A DNA stretch of 42,065 nucleotides from Meiothermus taiwanensis DSM 14542. GTDB lineage: Bacteria > Deinococcota > Deinococci > Deinococcales > Thermaceae. How positions within the stretch are numbered: position 1 is the stretch's first letter; the number at the start of each line of letters is the position of its first letter. Positions 30,295 to 39,075 of the stretch are shown one piece after another. Location of the stretch: NCBI GenBank assembly GCA_000482765.1, contig AXWR01000026.1:1-42065 (forward strand), written 5' to 3'. The translations under genes and the position numbers were made by a program. Under the pieces are notes generated by a model. That model did no database searches and had not been told where the DNA came from. It worked only from the letters and a program-made list of their open reading frames with translations.

Positions 30295-31938
30295 ATGAGC
30301 CTACACCCCCTGGCCGGCCAACCCGCGCCCCACAGTTTTCTGGTCAACATTCCCCGGCTGGTGAGCAGCTACTATGCTATAAAACCCGACCCCCACAACC
30401 CGGCCCAGCAGGTGGCCTTTGGTACCAGCGGCCACCGGGGCACCTCCCTGGCCGGCACCTTCAACGAGGCCCACATCCTGGCCATCGCCCAGGCGGTGGC
30501 GGAGTACCGGGCCGGGCAAGGAATTACCGGGCCGCTCTTTATGGGCATGGATACCCACGCGCTTTCCGAGGCGGCCTGGATTACCGCGGTGGAGGTGCTC
30601 ACCGCCAACGGGGTGGAGGTCTGGGTGGAGGAGGGGCGGGGCTACACCCCCACCCCCCTGGTCTCGCACGCCATCCTGGAGTACAACCGCCATCGGAGCG
30701 GCGGCCTGGCCGACGGCATCGTGATCACCCCCAGCCACAACCCCCCCCAGGACGGCGGCTTCAAATACAACCCCCCGAGCGGCGGCCCCGCCGATACCGG
30801 CGTGACCCGGGCGATCCAGGAACGGGCCAACCAGATTTTGCAGGGCGGCCTGGCCGAGGTAAAACGCTGGCCCCTCAGCCGGGCCCTGGAGGCGGTGCGG
30901 GCCTTCGATTTTGTCACGCCCTATGTGCGCCAGCTGGAAAGCATTGTGGATATCGCCTCCATCAAGGCCGCGGGTGTCCGGATTGGGGTAGACCCGCTGG
31001 GCGGTTCCTCGCTACGGGTCTGGCAGCGCATCGCCGAGGAGCATGGCCTCGAGCTGACGGTGGTGAACGAACGGATCGACCCCAGCTTTGCCTTCATGAC
31101 CCTGGATAAAGACGGGAAGATCCGCATGGACTGCTCCTCGCCCTACGCCATGGCCTCGCTGATCGGCCTCAAGGACAGGTTCGACGTGGCCGTTGGCAAC
31201 GACCCCGACGCCGACCGGCACGGCATCGTGACCCCGGACGGCCTGATGAACCCCAACCACTACCTGGCGGTCTCTATCCACTACCTGTATCAAAACCGCC
31301 CCGGCTGGCCCGCCGGTATGGGGGTGGGGAAGACCCTGGTCAGCAGCAGCATGATTGACCGGGTGGTGCAGGGCCTGGGCCGCCGGCTGGTGGAGGTGCC
31401 GGTGGGCTTCAAATACTTTGTGGAAGGGCTCCTGAATGGAAGCCTGGGGTTTGGGGGGGAGGAGAGCGCCGGGGCCTCCTTCGTGCGCATGGACGGCTCG
31501 GCCTGGAGCACCGACAAGGACGGCATCCTCCTGGGCCTGCTGGCCGCCGAGATGCTGGCCAGAACCGGCCAATCCCCCAGCCAGCACTACCGCGCCCTCG
31601 AGGCCCGCTTTGGCACCTCTGTGTATACCCGCATCGATGCCGAGGCCAACAGCGCCCAGAAAAAGGTGCTGGCCAACCTTTCGCCTGAGCTGGTGACCGC
31701 TACCGAGCTGGCCGGCGAGCCCATCCTGGCCAAGCTCACCCGGGCCCCCGGGAATGGCGAGCCCATCGGGGGCCTCAAGGTGGTCACCGAGAACGCCTGG
31801 TTTGCGGCCCGGCCCTCCGGCACCGAGGACGTGTACAAGATCTATGCCGAAAGCTTCCGCGGGGAGGCGCACCTCGAGCGCGTGGTGCAGGAGGCCAAGG
31901 CCCTGGTTGGGGAGGCTTTTCGCAGGGCCGGGGTTTGA
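30295..31938 (+). CDS. pgm: phosphoglucomutase (alpha-D-glucose phosphate-specific)
   Basis: Interconverts glucose 1- and 6-phosphate, linking glycogen/trehalose and sugar-nucleotide synthesis to glycolysis. The 547 residues align end to end with E. coli Pgm (546), beginning Leu-Ala-Gly-Gln-Pro-Ala. The phosphoserine loop is Thr-Pro-Ser-His-Asn-Pro-Pro, the metal loop Asp-Pro-Asp-Ala-Asp-Arg-His-Gly, the sugar loop Gly-Gly-Glu-Glu-Ser-Ala-Gly-Ala, and the phosphate-binding loop Arg-Pro-Ser-Gly-Thr-Glu. The ATG at 30295 has AAGGAGG 4 nt upstream; an in-frame start at 30265 is less likely. It ends 10 nt from the convergent DUF4388 gene. Confidence 0.96.
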   Translation: MSLHPLAGQPAPHSFLVNIPRLVSSYYAIKPDPHNPAQQVAFGTSGHRGTSLAGTFNEAHILAIAQAVAEYRAGQGITGPLFMGMDTHALSEAAWITAVEVLTANGVEVWVEEGRGYTPTPLVSHAILEYNRHRSGGLADGIVITPSHNPPQDGGFKYNPPSGGPADTGVTRAIQERANQILQGGLAEVKRWPLSRALEAVRAFDFVTPYVRQLESIVDIASIKAAGVRIGVDPLGGSSLRVWQRIAEEHGLELTVVNERIDPSFAFMTLDKDGKIRMDCSSPYAMASLIGLKDRFDVAVGNDPDADRHGIVTPDGLMNPNHYLAVSIHYLYQNRPGWPAGMGVGKTLVSSSMIDRVVQGLGRRLVEVPVGFKYFVEGLLNGSLGFGGEESAGASFVRMDGSAWSTDKDGILLGLLAAEMLARTGQSPSQHYRALEARFGTSVYTRIDAEANSAQKKVLANLSPELVTATELAGEPILAKLTRAPGNGEPIGGLKVVTENAWFAARPSGTEDVYKIYAESFRGEAHLERVVQEAKALVGEAFRRAGV

Positions 31939-31948
31939 GGGAACCCCG

Positions 31949-32698
31949 CTACTTCTGGGCGGCCTGTTCGGCCTCGATCTCCCAGAGCAGGTCGCGTAGG
32001 ATCCAGCCCCTACCCGGAACCTCGAGTTCCCCGTTGGCGATACGCTCGAGCAGGTAGGCCCGAACCTTGGCGATGGGGAGACCGGCCTGAATGAGCTCGC
32101 CCAGGTTGCGGCTGCCGTCGAGTAGCACGGTCATGTCGTTGGGATTGCGTATACCGGCCTGGGTGCGCCGGGCCGAAGGGTGGCGGATGCGTAGCGCGAA
32201 CCAGGCATACTTGCGCAGCTTGGTGAGGTCGCCCTCCCGCAGCCCTCGCCAAGCCCGTTCGGCGGCAATGATCAGCGGAACCCCCCAGGTTTTGGCAGCC
32301 GCCCGGACGCTCTTGCCCCCCACAAAGACGGCAAAAGGTTCCACAGGCCGGGGTGTCTCCAGCACCCGGCTAGGGGAGTCCAGCACGCTGCGGAAGCGGG
32401 CCCACTGGTCGTTCATACGGGCCCACTCGCCCACAAAAACTTTGAACGGCATAAGCGGAACCCCCTGCACCCGACCGCCTTCAAACCGGAACTGACCCTG
32501 CTCGGGGTGGAGTGGAAAGGTGGCGATGGCCTCAAAGCCTTCCCAGTCCAGGATGCTGCCACCGACCACCTCGCCGAGCATGAAGTGCAATTTCAGGGGA
32601 AGCAGATGGGTTTTGAGGTGCAGAACCCCCGTTCCACGGCTGGCGTGGATCATCTGAAGCACGTCGCTTAGCGGGATGGTATCGAAGCTACCTTCCAT
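31949..32698 (-). CDS. DUF4388 (PATAN-like) protein
   Basis: A 249-residue soluble protein. Residues 1-100 form a DUF4388 domain: Gly-Ser-Phe-Asp-Thr-Ile-Pro-Leu-Ser-Asp-Val-Leu-Gln at the start, then Thr-Gly-Val-Leu-His-Leu and a hydrophobic Leu-His-Phe-Met-Leu-Gly-Glu-Val-Val turn. Such domains occur in bacterial signalling and motility regulators and are thought to mediate protein contacts. The C-terminal half (about 120-249) is basic, helical and not recognised. The first 31 nt overlap the end of thrB, and a GAGAAGGG site inside thrB precedes the ATG, so the two are translated from one message. Confidence 0.8.
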   Translation of the reverse strand: MEGSFDTIPLSDVLQMIHASRGTGVLHLKTHLLPLKLHFMLGEVVGGSILDWEGFEAIATFPLHPEQGQFRFEGGRVQGVPLMPFKVFVGEWARMNDQWARFRSVLDSPSRVLETPRPVEPFAVFVGGKSVRAAAKTWGVPLIIAAERAWRGLREGDLTKLRKYAWFALRIRHPSARRTQAGIRNPNDMTVLLDGSRNLGELIQAGLPIAKVRAYLLERIANGELEVPGRGWILRDLLWEIEAEQAAQK

Positions 32699-33570
32699 CG
32701 CAACCCTTCTCCCAGGCCGAGCACCAGCGTGAAGCCCTGCCCCACATAGTCTTGCATGGCCTGCCGAATGGCCTCGATATGCTGCGCCTCGCTCAGGGCG
32801 GCCAGGGTAGGCCCAGCCCCGCCCACAAAGGCGGCCAGGGCCCCCGCGGCATAGATCCGCTCGAGGGCGGCCTCGAGGCCCGGCATCAGATGTGCGCGGT
32901 AGGGCTGGTGCAGGCGGTCTTTGGCGGCTTCCCGCAAGGCCTCCCAACGCCCCGTGTGGAGGGCTGCAGGCCAGAGCGCGCTGCGGGCCAGGTTAAAGAT
33001 GGCATCGGCGTAGGGAATGGTTTTGGGCAGAGCGGCCCGGGCCAGCGGTGTCGGCACCTCGTAGGGGGGAACACCCAGCACAAAGCGCAGCCCCTTGGGC
33101 GAAGGCATGGGCAGGGCCAGGGGGGGGTCGGCCAGCGCGGCCACAAAGCCGCCGTAGACCGCCGGGGCCACATTGTCGGGGTGGCCTTCCAGGCTGGCAG
33201 TTACCCGAAAGATGCCATCCAGCCCGAGCCGCCCCCCTGAAAAGGCATCGGCCAGGGCTGCACCCGCAACCAGGGCTGCTGAACTGCTGCCCATGCCCCG
33301 GGCCAGGGGAATCGGATTGTGGGCCCAGACCGCCAGGGGCGGCGGGTCAGGCTCGCCCAGGGACTGCCAGGCGGCCCGGTAGCCTTGGTGGATAAGATTA
33401 TCCGGGGTGTTGGGCACCTGTCCCTGGCCGGTGTAGTGCAGCTCGTTGGTACGGGCAGGGGTGGCGTGAACCTCGAGGTACAGATCGAGCGCCACCCCTA
33501 GCGCATCAAAGCCCGAACCGAGATTCGCCAGAGTTGCCGGAACTTGAACATATACGGTATCGCCAGACAT
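32668..33570 (-). CDS. thrB: homoserine kinase
   Basis: Phosphorylates homoserine in threonine synthesis. The 300-residue GHMP kinase has the ATP-binding loop Pro-Leu-Ala-Arg-Gly-Met-Gly-Ser-Ser-Ser-Ala-Ala near residue 90, the N-terminal Val-Pro-Ala-Thr-Leu-Ala-Asn-Leu-Gly-Ser-Gly-Phe-Asp typical of ThrB, and a C-terminal Gly-Gly-Ala-Gly-Pro-Thr. The ATG at 33570 is preceded by a GGGAG ribosome-binding site. No thrC or homoserine dehydrogenase gene is adjacent. A possible TATGAT -10 lies at 33601-33606 on the minus strand. The 3' end overlaps the DUF4388 gene. Confidence 0.94.
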   Translation of the reverse strand: MSGDTVYVQVPATLANLGSGFDALGVALDLYLEVHATPARTNELHYTGQGQVPNTPDNLIHQGYRAAWQSLGEPDPPPLAVWAHNPIPLARGMGSSSAALVAGAALADAFSGGRLGLDGIFRVTASLEGHPDNVAPAVYGGFVAALADPPLALPMPSPKGLRFVLGVPPYEVPTPLARAALPKTIPYADAIFNLARSALWPAALHTGRWEALREAAKDRLHQPYRAHLMPGLEAALERIYAAGALAAFVGGAGPTLAALSEAQHIEAIRQAMQDYVGQGFTLVLGLGEGLRWKVASIPSR

Positions 33571-33660
33571 AGTGCTCCCGCCGTGGCGGTGGTCCTCGTC
33601 ATCATACCCTCATGTTGGGCGGAGGGAGGGGTCTTAGCGGCAAAAACCGCCGGATCAGGC

Positions 33661-33666
33661 TATACT
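33661..33666 (+). promoter_or_regulatory. TATACT -10-like box in the thrB upstream region
   Basis: TATACT is followed by 8 nt and the GTG of a 37-codon ORF. It may equally be the promoter for the larger gene at 33895. A small GCGG/CCGC inverted repeat lies just upstream at 33637-33650. Confidence 0.35.
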
Positions 33667-33674
33667 ACTGGCGA

Positions 33675-33788
33675 GTGGCCGACTCCATTCTTTGGGCTTT
33701 GCTTAGCGCTTTGACCCCACCTGAGGATGCCGGTCTTTGGGTAGGATCGTGGCGGCCTCCTGACGTATGCGGTGGTGTTTTCTGCTAA
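33675..33788 (+). CDS. possible leaderless small ORF (37 codons)
   Basis: A GTG 8 nt after TATACT opens a 37-residue frame ending TAA at 33786-33788. The peptide begins Ala-Asp-Ser-Ile-Leu-Trp-Ala-Leu-Leu and is Trp- and Pro-rich. I recognise no family. The 324-bp stretch 33571-33894 between thrB and the next gene otherwise holds only promoter-like sequence. This is weakly supported: the only evidence is the -10/start arrangement also seen at clear genes in the window. Confidence 0.2.
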   Translation: MADSILWALLSALTPPEDAGLWVGSWRPPDVCGGVFC

Positions 33789-33894
33789 CCTGCTCCAGGC
33801 ATGCCCTTAGGTTTACAGGCCTGTTGTGGGCTGGGTGCGCAGCCAATTGGGGAAGGTTTGCTGGTCTGTCGAAGCCGCCGGGGCAGGGGATGCT

Positions 33895-34740
33895 GTGAGC
33901 GCGCACCGGGGTTTGCTCGAGTGCATCTCGCCCTCTTTGATGGGTTCTCTGCTCGATGCGCTGTGGCCCCATGATCCTCTGGTCGAGCGCGTGCCGGGTG
34001 GCTTGTTAGCCCCAGCGCTGATTGAGCGGCTGCGGGAGGATGGCTTTTCCGGTTACCTGCTGGCCCGCTTCTCCGGCGAGGAACGGGGCTGGCTGGTTTT
34101 TTATCGGGGGCGGCTCCTGGAGGCCTGGCGGCAGGCCACCTACGGCCACCTTACCGGCACCGTGGCCTACCGGGCTTTGCAGCGTGAGCTGAACCTGGCC
34201 ACCATTTCCATCTACCGGCTGCAGCCCGATGACCTGCCCCCCCTGGTGGCCCTTACCCAGGGGTCGTTGCGCATGAGCGGGGTGGCGGCCCGTGGTATGG
34301 CGGCTGAAGACCTGACGCGTTTGCTGGTGCAGGAGCAGTTTACTGGTGCGCTGGTGCACGAGGACGGCCTGGTGGGCCGGGCCTGGTTTTTAGCTCGGGG
34401 GCGGTATCTTTTTGATGCGCTGCTTCCGGAGCACTTCGCCGAGGGGGTTCTGCACCTGGTGCAGGCCCCCAGCCAGGCGCCGCTTGATCTGCTCGAGCTG
34501 GCCCGGCAGGAGGATGAGACCCAACGAAGCCTTCGGCTGAACGTGATCTGGCATGCGGCGCAGGAGGTGCTTAAGGAATACATGGGACGCGGGGCTGCCT
34601 CAGCCCTCGAGCGCTTGCAGCACATCTACGCGATCGATGACCCGCCTGTTCTGGAGAAAACCCTGCGCCGCTGGATGACCGAAAGCCTCGAGCCCCACGC
34701 GGCTGTGCTTTTTGATCGCCTGCTGCGTCCGACCCTGTAG
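33895..34740 (+). CDS. unknown protein with two PATAN-like repeats
   Basis: A 281-residue soluble protein I cannot assign firmly. It contains two similar segments: Phe-Ser-Gly-Tyr-Leu-Leu-Ala-Arg-Phe with a later Phe-Tyr-Arg-Gly-Arg-Leu-Leu-Glu-Ala, and Phe-Thr-Gly-Ala-Leu-Val-His-Glu with a later Leu-Ala-Arg-Gly-Arg-Tyr-Leu-Phe-Asp-Ala. The pattern (FxG, hydrophobic strand, then a G-rich hydrophobic turn) is what DUF4388/PATAN domains show, and a DUF4388 gene lies just beyond thrB. The GTG at 33895 is preferred over upstream frames because a CAGGGGA site precedes it; the frame is open back to 33826. The C-terminal third is helical. Confidence 0.65.
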   Translation: MSAHRGLLECISPSLMGSLLDALWPHDPLVERVPGGLLAPALIERLREDGFSGYLLARFSGEERGWLVFYRGRLLEAWRQATYGHLTGTVAYRALQRELNLATISIYRLQPDDLPPLVALTQGSLRMSGVAARGMAAEDLTRLLVQEQFTGALVHEDGLVGRAWFLARGRYLFDALLPEHFAEGVLHLVQAPSQAPLDLLELARQEDETQRSLRLNVIWHAAQEVLKEYMGRGAASALERLQHIYAIDDPPVLEKTLRRWMTESLEPHAAVLFDRLLRPTL

Positions 34741-34746
34741 CGGGTG

Positions 34747-34762
34747 CGGTCAAAACTGGCCG
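34747..34762 (+). terminator. weak hairpin after the PATAN-like gene
   Basis: CGGTCA and TGGCCG form a 6-bp stem (one G-U pair) around AAAC, 6 nt after the stop codon. No U-run follows. The rest of the 208-bp gap before coaX shows no clear element other than a GAGGAGG ribosome-binding site. Confidence 0.3.
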
Positions 34763-34948
34763 TAGGGGGTAATATCTATCAGGATGTTCATCGCCTGTAG
34801 GCAGGTTATCCAGGGCCACCCTTCAGCACGGTTGGGGGCCCGCTCCGGTAAAAATCGTCTAATCGGTAAAGCGATCTTCTAATACCAGTTTCGCTTGAAT
34901 CCTTCACCGGTGGACGCAGTCGGATAGGCTTGTCTGAGAGGAGGTTTT

Positions 34949-35713
34949 ATGCTGCTAGCCATCGACATTGGCAACACCAACATTACCCTGGGCCTCTACC
35001 AGGGCGAGCAACTGGGGCCGCGCTGGCGCATCTCCACCGATACCCAGCGCATGCCCGACGAGTACGGCATCACCCTGGTCAACCTGCTTGCCTTTAGCGG
35101 GTACAAGCCTACCCAGGTGGACGCGGTGGTGCTGGCCTCGGTGGTACCGCCCCTGACCGCGACGCTGGTTCAGGCCGTGCAGGACTACCTGGGGCAGAAG
35201 CCTTTGGTGGTGGACTCGAGCCTCCAGACCGGGGTGCGGGTGCGCTACGACGACCCCTCGCAGGTGGGCGCCGATCGCATCGTGGATGCCGCCGCGGTGC
35301 ACAAGCTTTACGGTGGCCCGGCCTGCGTGGTGGATTTTGGCACGGCCACCACCTTCGATGCCATCACCGCCGAGGGGGATTACCTGGGGGGTGCCATCGC
35401 GCCGGGCATCGGGATCGCCTCGGAGGCCCTGTTCCAGCGGGCCGCCAAGCTGCCCAAGGTTGAACTCAAGCGGCCTCCTACGGCCATTGGGCGCAACACC
35501 GTGCACTCGATGCAGTCGGGGTTGCTGTTTGGCTACGTGGGCCTGGTTGAGGGTATGGTGGCCCGCTTCCGCGCCGAACTCGGCCCCCAGATGAAGGTCA
35601 TCGGGACGGGCGGCCTGGCCGAACTCATCGCGCAGGAAACGCCGGTTATCGAGATTATCGCCCCCTGGCTGACCCTCGATGGCTTGCGCATCATCTGGGA
35701 GCTCAACCGATGA
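34949..35713 (+). CDS. coaX: type III pantothenate kinase
   Basis: First step of coenzyme A synthesis, ATP-dependent phosphorylation of pantothenate; the type III enzyme is not feedback-inhibited by CoA. The 254-residue protein has the ASKHA-fold start Leu-Ala-Ile-Asp-Ile-Gly-Asn-Thr-Asn, Gly-Ala-Asp-Arg-Ile-Val-Asp (pantothenate site) and Val-Asp-Phe-Gly-Thr-Ala-Thr-Thr. The ATG at 34949 follows GAGGAGG by 5 nt. The last 4 nt overlap coaBC (ATGA), which carries the next two steps, so the order of genes follows the pathway. Confidence 0.96.
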   Translation: MLLAIDIGNTNITLGLYQGEQLGPRWRISTDTQRMPDEYGITLVNLLAFSGYKPTQVDAVVLASVVPPLTATLVQAVQDYLGQKPLVVDSSLQTGVRVRYDDPSQVGADRIVDAAAVHKLYGGPACVVDFGTATTFDAITAEGDYLGGAIAPGIGIASEALFQRAAKLPKVELKRPPTAIGRNTVHSMQSGLLFGYVGLVEGMVARFRAELGPQMKVIGTGGLAELIAQETPVIEIIAPWLTLDGLRIIWELNR

Positions 35714-36939
35714 ACCCCCTGCAGGGCAAGCGCATCGTTCTGGGTGTGAGCGGCTCCATCGCCGCCTACAAGGCCGCCGACCTGGCCAGCAAGCTCACCC
35801 AGGCTGGGGCCCTGGTGGATGTAATTCTGAGCGAGGGGGCCGAGCGCTTCATCACGCCGCTCACCTTTGCCTCTCTTACCGGGCGCAAGACCCACACCAG
35901 CCTGTGGGAGGACGATGCCCACGTGCTCCATGTGGGGTTGGGGGAGGGTGCCGACCTGCTGGTGATCGCCCCCTGCACCGCCCACACCCTGGCCAAGCTG
36001 GCCCAGGGCCAGGCCGACAACCTGCTCACCCTGACTGCCCTGGCTGCGCGTTGTCCCGTGCTGGTGGCCCCTGCCATGGACGGTGGCATGTTTGAGCACC
36101 CCGCCACCCAGGCCAATCTCGAGACCCTGCGCCGCCGGGGCGTGCAGATCCTGGGCCCCGCTCAAGGCCGCATGGCCTCGGGTCTGGTGGGGCTGGGGCG
36201 GATGCTCGAGCCGGCCGAGATCCTGGGGCACATCCGCCTAACCCTGGGCCGTGCTGGCCCTCTGGCGGGGAAACACGTGGTGGTAAGCGCGGGTGGCACC
36301 CAGGAGCCCCTCGACCCGGTGCGCTATCTCACCAACCGCTCCTCGGGCAAGCAGGGTTTTGCCCTGGCCCAGGCTGCGCTGGATCTGGGGGCCCGGGTCA
36401 GCCTGGTGGTGGGGGCTACGGCCGCCGCCCTGCCCACCCCCATCGGGGCCGAGCGCACCGACGTGGAAACCGCCGCTCAGATGGCCGAGGCGGTTTTGAG
36501 GCTGTGCCAGGAGGCCGACGTGCTGATCATGGCGGCCGCGGTGGCCGACTTCCGGCCCCGCCAGGTGCGGGCCCACAAGATCAAGAAGGAGCGGGAGACC
36601 CCACCCCCGCTCGAACTCGAGCCCACCACCGACATCCTGCTGGCTGTGGCTGAGGCGCGCCGGCGGTTGGGCCGGCCAGCGGTGGTGGTGGGTTTTGCCG
36701 CCGAGAGCGAGCAGCTTCTGGCAAACGCGCAGGACAAGCTCGAGCGCAAAAATCTCTCCATGATCGTTGCCAACGATATCAGCGCCCCCGATGCCGGTTT
36801 CGCTGTGGACACCAACCGCGTCCTCCTGCTGCTACCCGGCGGGGTGGTTGAGCCCCTGCCCCTCATGACCAAGGGCGAGGTGGCCGCAGCCGTCCTGGCC
36901 CGGGTGGTTCGACTCCTCGTAGAAGGCGCTGGTAGCTAA
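35710..36939 (+). CDS. coaBC: bifunctional phosphopantothenoylcysteine decarboxylase/synthetase CoaBC
   Basis: A 409-residue fusion. Residues about 1-180 are the FMN-dependent decarboxylase (CoaC), with Gly-Ser-Ile-Ala-Ala-Tyr-Lys and Val-Leu-His-Val-Gly-Leu (catalytic His). Residues about 190-409 are the synthetase (CoaB), with Ser-Ala-Gly-Gly-Thr-Gln-Glu-Pro-Leu-Asp-Pro-Val-Arg and Met-Ala-Ala-Ala-Val-Ala-Asp-Phe. Two decarboxylase positions differ from E. coli: the PAMN motif reads Pro-Ala-Met-Asp, and the Ala-Cys-Gly loop reads Ala-Ser-Gly, so the usual catalytic Asn and Cys are absent. The stop is shared in a 4-nt tail-to-tail overlap with thiD. Confidence 0.95.
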   Translation: MNPLQGKRIVLGVSGSIAAYKAADLASKLTQAGALVDVILSEGAERFITPLTFASLTGRKTHTSLWEDDAHVLHVGLGEGADLLVIAPCTAHTLAKLAQGQADNLLTLTALAARCPVLVAPAMDGGMFEHPATQANLETLRRRGVQILGPAQGRMASGLVGLGRMLEPAEILGHIRLTLGRAGPLAGKHVVVSAGGTQEPLDPVRYLTNRSSGKQGFALAQAALDLGARVSLVVGATAAALPTPIGAERTDVETAAQMAEAVLRLCQEADVLIMAAAVADFRPRQVRAHKIKKERETPPPLELEPTTDILLAVAEARRRLGRPAVVVGFAAESEQLLANAQDKLERKNLSMIVANDISAPDAGFAVDTNRVLLLLPGGVVEPLPLMTKGEVAAAVLARVVRLLVEGAGS

Positions 36940-37730
36940 TCCGGCCACTCCCCCGCCCAGTGGTTGAGCGGCCCAATGCCCTGTCCGATGCCCGGGGCCG
37001 TGGCAATGGCCCGGGATACGAAGCGCTTGGCTCGAGCCACGGCCTCGAGCAGCCCGACCCCTTTCGCCAGCAACGCGGTAATTGCGGCGGAAAGGGTGCA
37101 GCCGGTTCCGTGGGTGTGGCTCGAGGGAATTTTCTGGGCGGTAAAGAGGTGTAGCTCGTGGCCGTCCCATAGCACATCGGTGGACTCTTCCCCTGCTAGG
37201 TGACCGCCTTTGAGCAGCACGGCCTTAGGCCCCAGGCGCCCCAGCAGCCGGGCGGCTTCGCGGGCCTCGGCCAGATCGCGGATGGGCTGGCCCAGCAAGG
37301 CCCGGGCCTCGGGCAGGTTGGGGGTGAGCAGCGTGGCGAGGGGGAATAGCTCGGCTTTGAGGGCCTCGAGGGCCTGCTCTGTTAGCAGCCGGTCGCCGCT
37401 TTTGGCCACCAGCACAGGGTCTACCACCAGCGGCAGGTTGGCCTGGGCCAGGAGCGGGGCAATGCTCTGCACGATGGCGGCATCCCCCAAGGCCCCTGTT
37501 TTGATGGCCTGGGCCCCCGGGTCTTGCAGCACGGCCTCGAGCTGCCGCACGACCAGGCCGGGCTCCAGGGGCACCACCTCGCGCACCCCCAGGGTGTTCT
37601 GCACGGTCAGCACGGTGACCACGCTCATGCCGTAGACCCCAAAGCGCTGGAAGGTTTTGAGGTCGGCCTGGAGGCCGGCCCCCCCGCTGGGGTCGCTGCC
37701 GGCGATGGTGAGGGCGATGGGAAAGGACAC
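36936..37730 (-). CDS. thiD: hydroxymethylpyrimidine/phosphomethylpyrimidine kinase
   Basis: Phosphorylates HMP and HMP-phosphate to HMP-pyrophosphate for thiamine synthesis. The 264-residue ribokinase-fold protein starts with Ile-Ala-Gly-Ser-Asp-Pro-Ser-Gly-Gly-Ala-Gly-Leu-Gln-Ala-Asp and ends with the anion-hole block His-Gly-Thr-Gly-Cys-Thr-Leu-Ser-Ala-Ala. The GTG at 37730 follows a TGGAGG site and lies 16 nt after thiC. It is the last gene of the thi operon and meets coaBC tail to tail. Confidence 0.95.
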   Translation of the reverse strand: MSFPIALTIAGSDPSGGAGLQADLKTFQRFGVYGMSVVTVLTVQNTLGVREVVPLEPGLVVRQLEAVLQDPGAQAIKTGALGDAAIVQSIAPLLAQANLPLVVDPVLVAKSGDRLLTEQALEALKAELFPLATLLTPNLPEARALLGQPIRDLAEAREAARLLGRLGPKAVLLKGGHLAGEESTDVLWDGHELHLFTAQKIPSSHTHGTGCTLSAAITALLAKGVGLLEAVARAKRFVSRAIATAPGIGQGIGPLNHWAGEWPD

Positions 37731-37746
37731 CGGGGCCTCCAGGGGT

Positions 37747-39057
37747 TCAGGCCGGCTCGAGGTCGCGCGCGCGGGCCTGGCCGCGCAGCACCGCCTCGAC
37801 CAGGTTCATCGGGCAGAAGGGGCCGCACATACTGCAAGCCTTGGTGCGGGTGGCGCGGGTCTCGTAGAGCCGGCGGGCCTCCTGGGGGAAGAGGCACAGC
37901 TCGAACTGGCGTTCCCAGTCCAGGGCGTAGCGGGCCTGGCTCATCTGACGGTTGCGCAGGAGGGCCCCTGGGTGCCCCCGGGCCACATCCGCAGCATGGG
38001 CGGCGATCTTGAAGGCGATCACCCCTTCGCGCACCTGCTGGACGGTGGGCAGGCCCAGGTGCTCGGCCGGGGTCAGGTAGCACAGCATGTCGGCACCGTG
38101 CCAGCCTGCAACCGCCCCACCGATGGCCCCGGCGATGTGGTCGTAGCCTGCGGCGGTATCCACGGGGAGCATCCCCAGGATGTAGAAGGGGGCGTGATTG
38201 GTCAGTTTCTTCTGGATCTGTACGTTGGTCTGGATCTCGTTCAGGGGAATATGCCCCGGCCCCTCCACCATTACCTGCACCCCGGCCCGGTGCGCGCGTT
38301 CGACCAGCTCGCCTACCAGCAGCAGCTCCTGGATCTGGGGGCGATCGGTGGCATCAGCCAGCGAGCCGGGGCGCAGTCCATCGCCCAGCGAAAGGGTCAT
38401 GTCGTAGGTGCGGGCGATCTCCAGCACATCGTCGAAGCGCTCCCACAAGGGGTTTTCTCGCTCGTTGCGCAGCATCCAGGCCGCCAGCAGCCCGCCCCCC
38501 CGCGAGACGATGCCGGTGACCCTCGAGCTATTCCGGTAACGGCGCAGGCTTTCCTGGGTCACCCCCGCGTGAATGGTGATGTAGTCCACCCCCGAGCGGC
38601 CGTGCTCTTCGATTACCGTCAGCAGCTCGTCGGGGGTCATGTCGAAGACGCTCTTGCGCCGGGCTGCCCGGAACTCGGCCTCGTAGATCGGCACGGTGCC
38701 CAGCGGGACGCTGCTGGCCTCCAGGGTCATCTTGCGGATCTGGGCCAGGTCGCCCCCGGTGGAGAGATCCATCACGGCATCGGCCCCCGCCTCGATGGCG
38801 GCCCGGACTTTCTGCACCTCCTGCTCGGGGTCGACGAAGTCGTAGGAGGTGCCCAGGTTGGCGTTGACCTTTACCCGCATCCCCTCGCCAATGGCGGTGA
38901 AATGTGTCAGGGTGCGGTGGTTGGGGTTGGCGGGGATGACCACCCGCCCGGCGGCTACGCGCTCTCGCACGAACTCCGGCTCGAGCCCCTCGGACTGGGC
39001 CACATAGGCCATGGCTTCGGTAACGATGCCCTTGCGGGCGGCTTCCAGTTGGGTCAT
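37747..39057 (-). CDS. thiC: phosphomethylpyrimidine synthase ThiC
   Basis: A radical SAM enzyme that rearranges aminoimidazole ribotide to HMP-phosphate. At 436 residues it is the short bacterial/archaeal form without the long N-terminal domain of E. coli ThiC. The C-terminal cluster motif is Cys-Ser-Met-Cys-Gly-Pro-Phe-Cys, spaced CX2CX3C, one residue shorter than the CX2CX4C of the long enzyme; I think this is usual in short ThiCs but cannot check. Asp-Leu-Ser-Thr-Gly-Gly-Asp and Val-Glu-Gly-Pro-Gly-His are intact. An AAAGGAG site precedes the ATG at 39057. Confidence 0.96.
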   Translation of the reverse strand: MTQLEAARKGIVTEAMAYVAQSEGLEPEFVRERVAAGRVVIPANPNHRTLTHFTAIGEGMRVKVNANLGTSYDFVDPEQEVQKVRAAIEAGADAVMDLSTGGDLAQIRKMTLEASSVPLGTVPIYEAEFRAARRKSVFDMTPDELLTVIEEHGRSGVDYITIHAGVTQESLRRYRNSSRVTGIVSRGGGLLAAWMLRNERENPLWERFDDVLEIARTYDMTLSLGDGLRPGSLADATDRPQIQELLLVGELVERAHRAGVQVMVEGPGHIPLNEIQTNVQIQKKLTNHAPFYILGMLPVDTAAGYDHIAGAIGGAVAGWHGADMLCYLTPAEHLGLPTVQQVREGVIAFKIAAHAADVARGHPGALLRNRQMSQARYALDWERQFELCLFPQEARRLYETRATRTKACSMCGPFCPMNLVEAVLRGQARARDLEPA

Positions 39058-39075
39058 GTTGGCTCCTTTGGCTAT

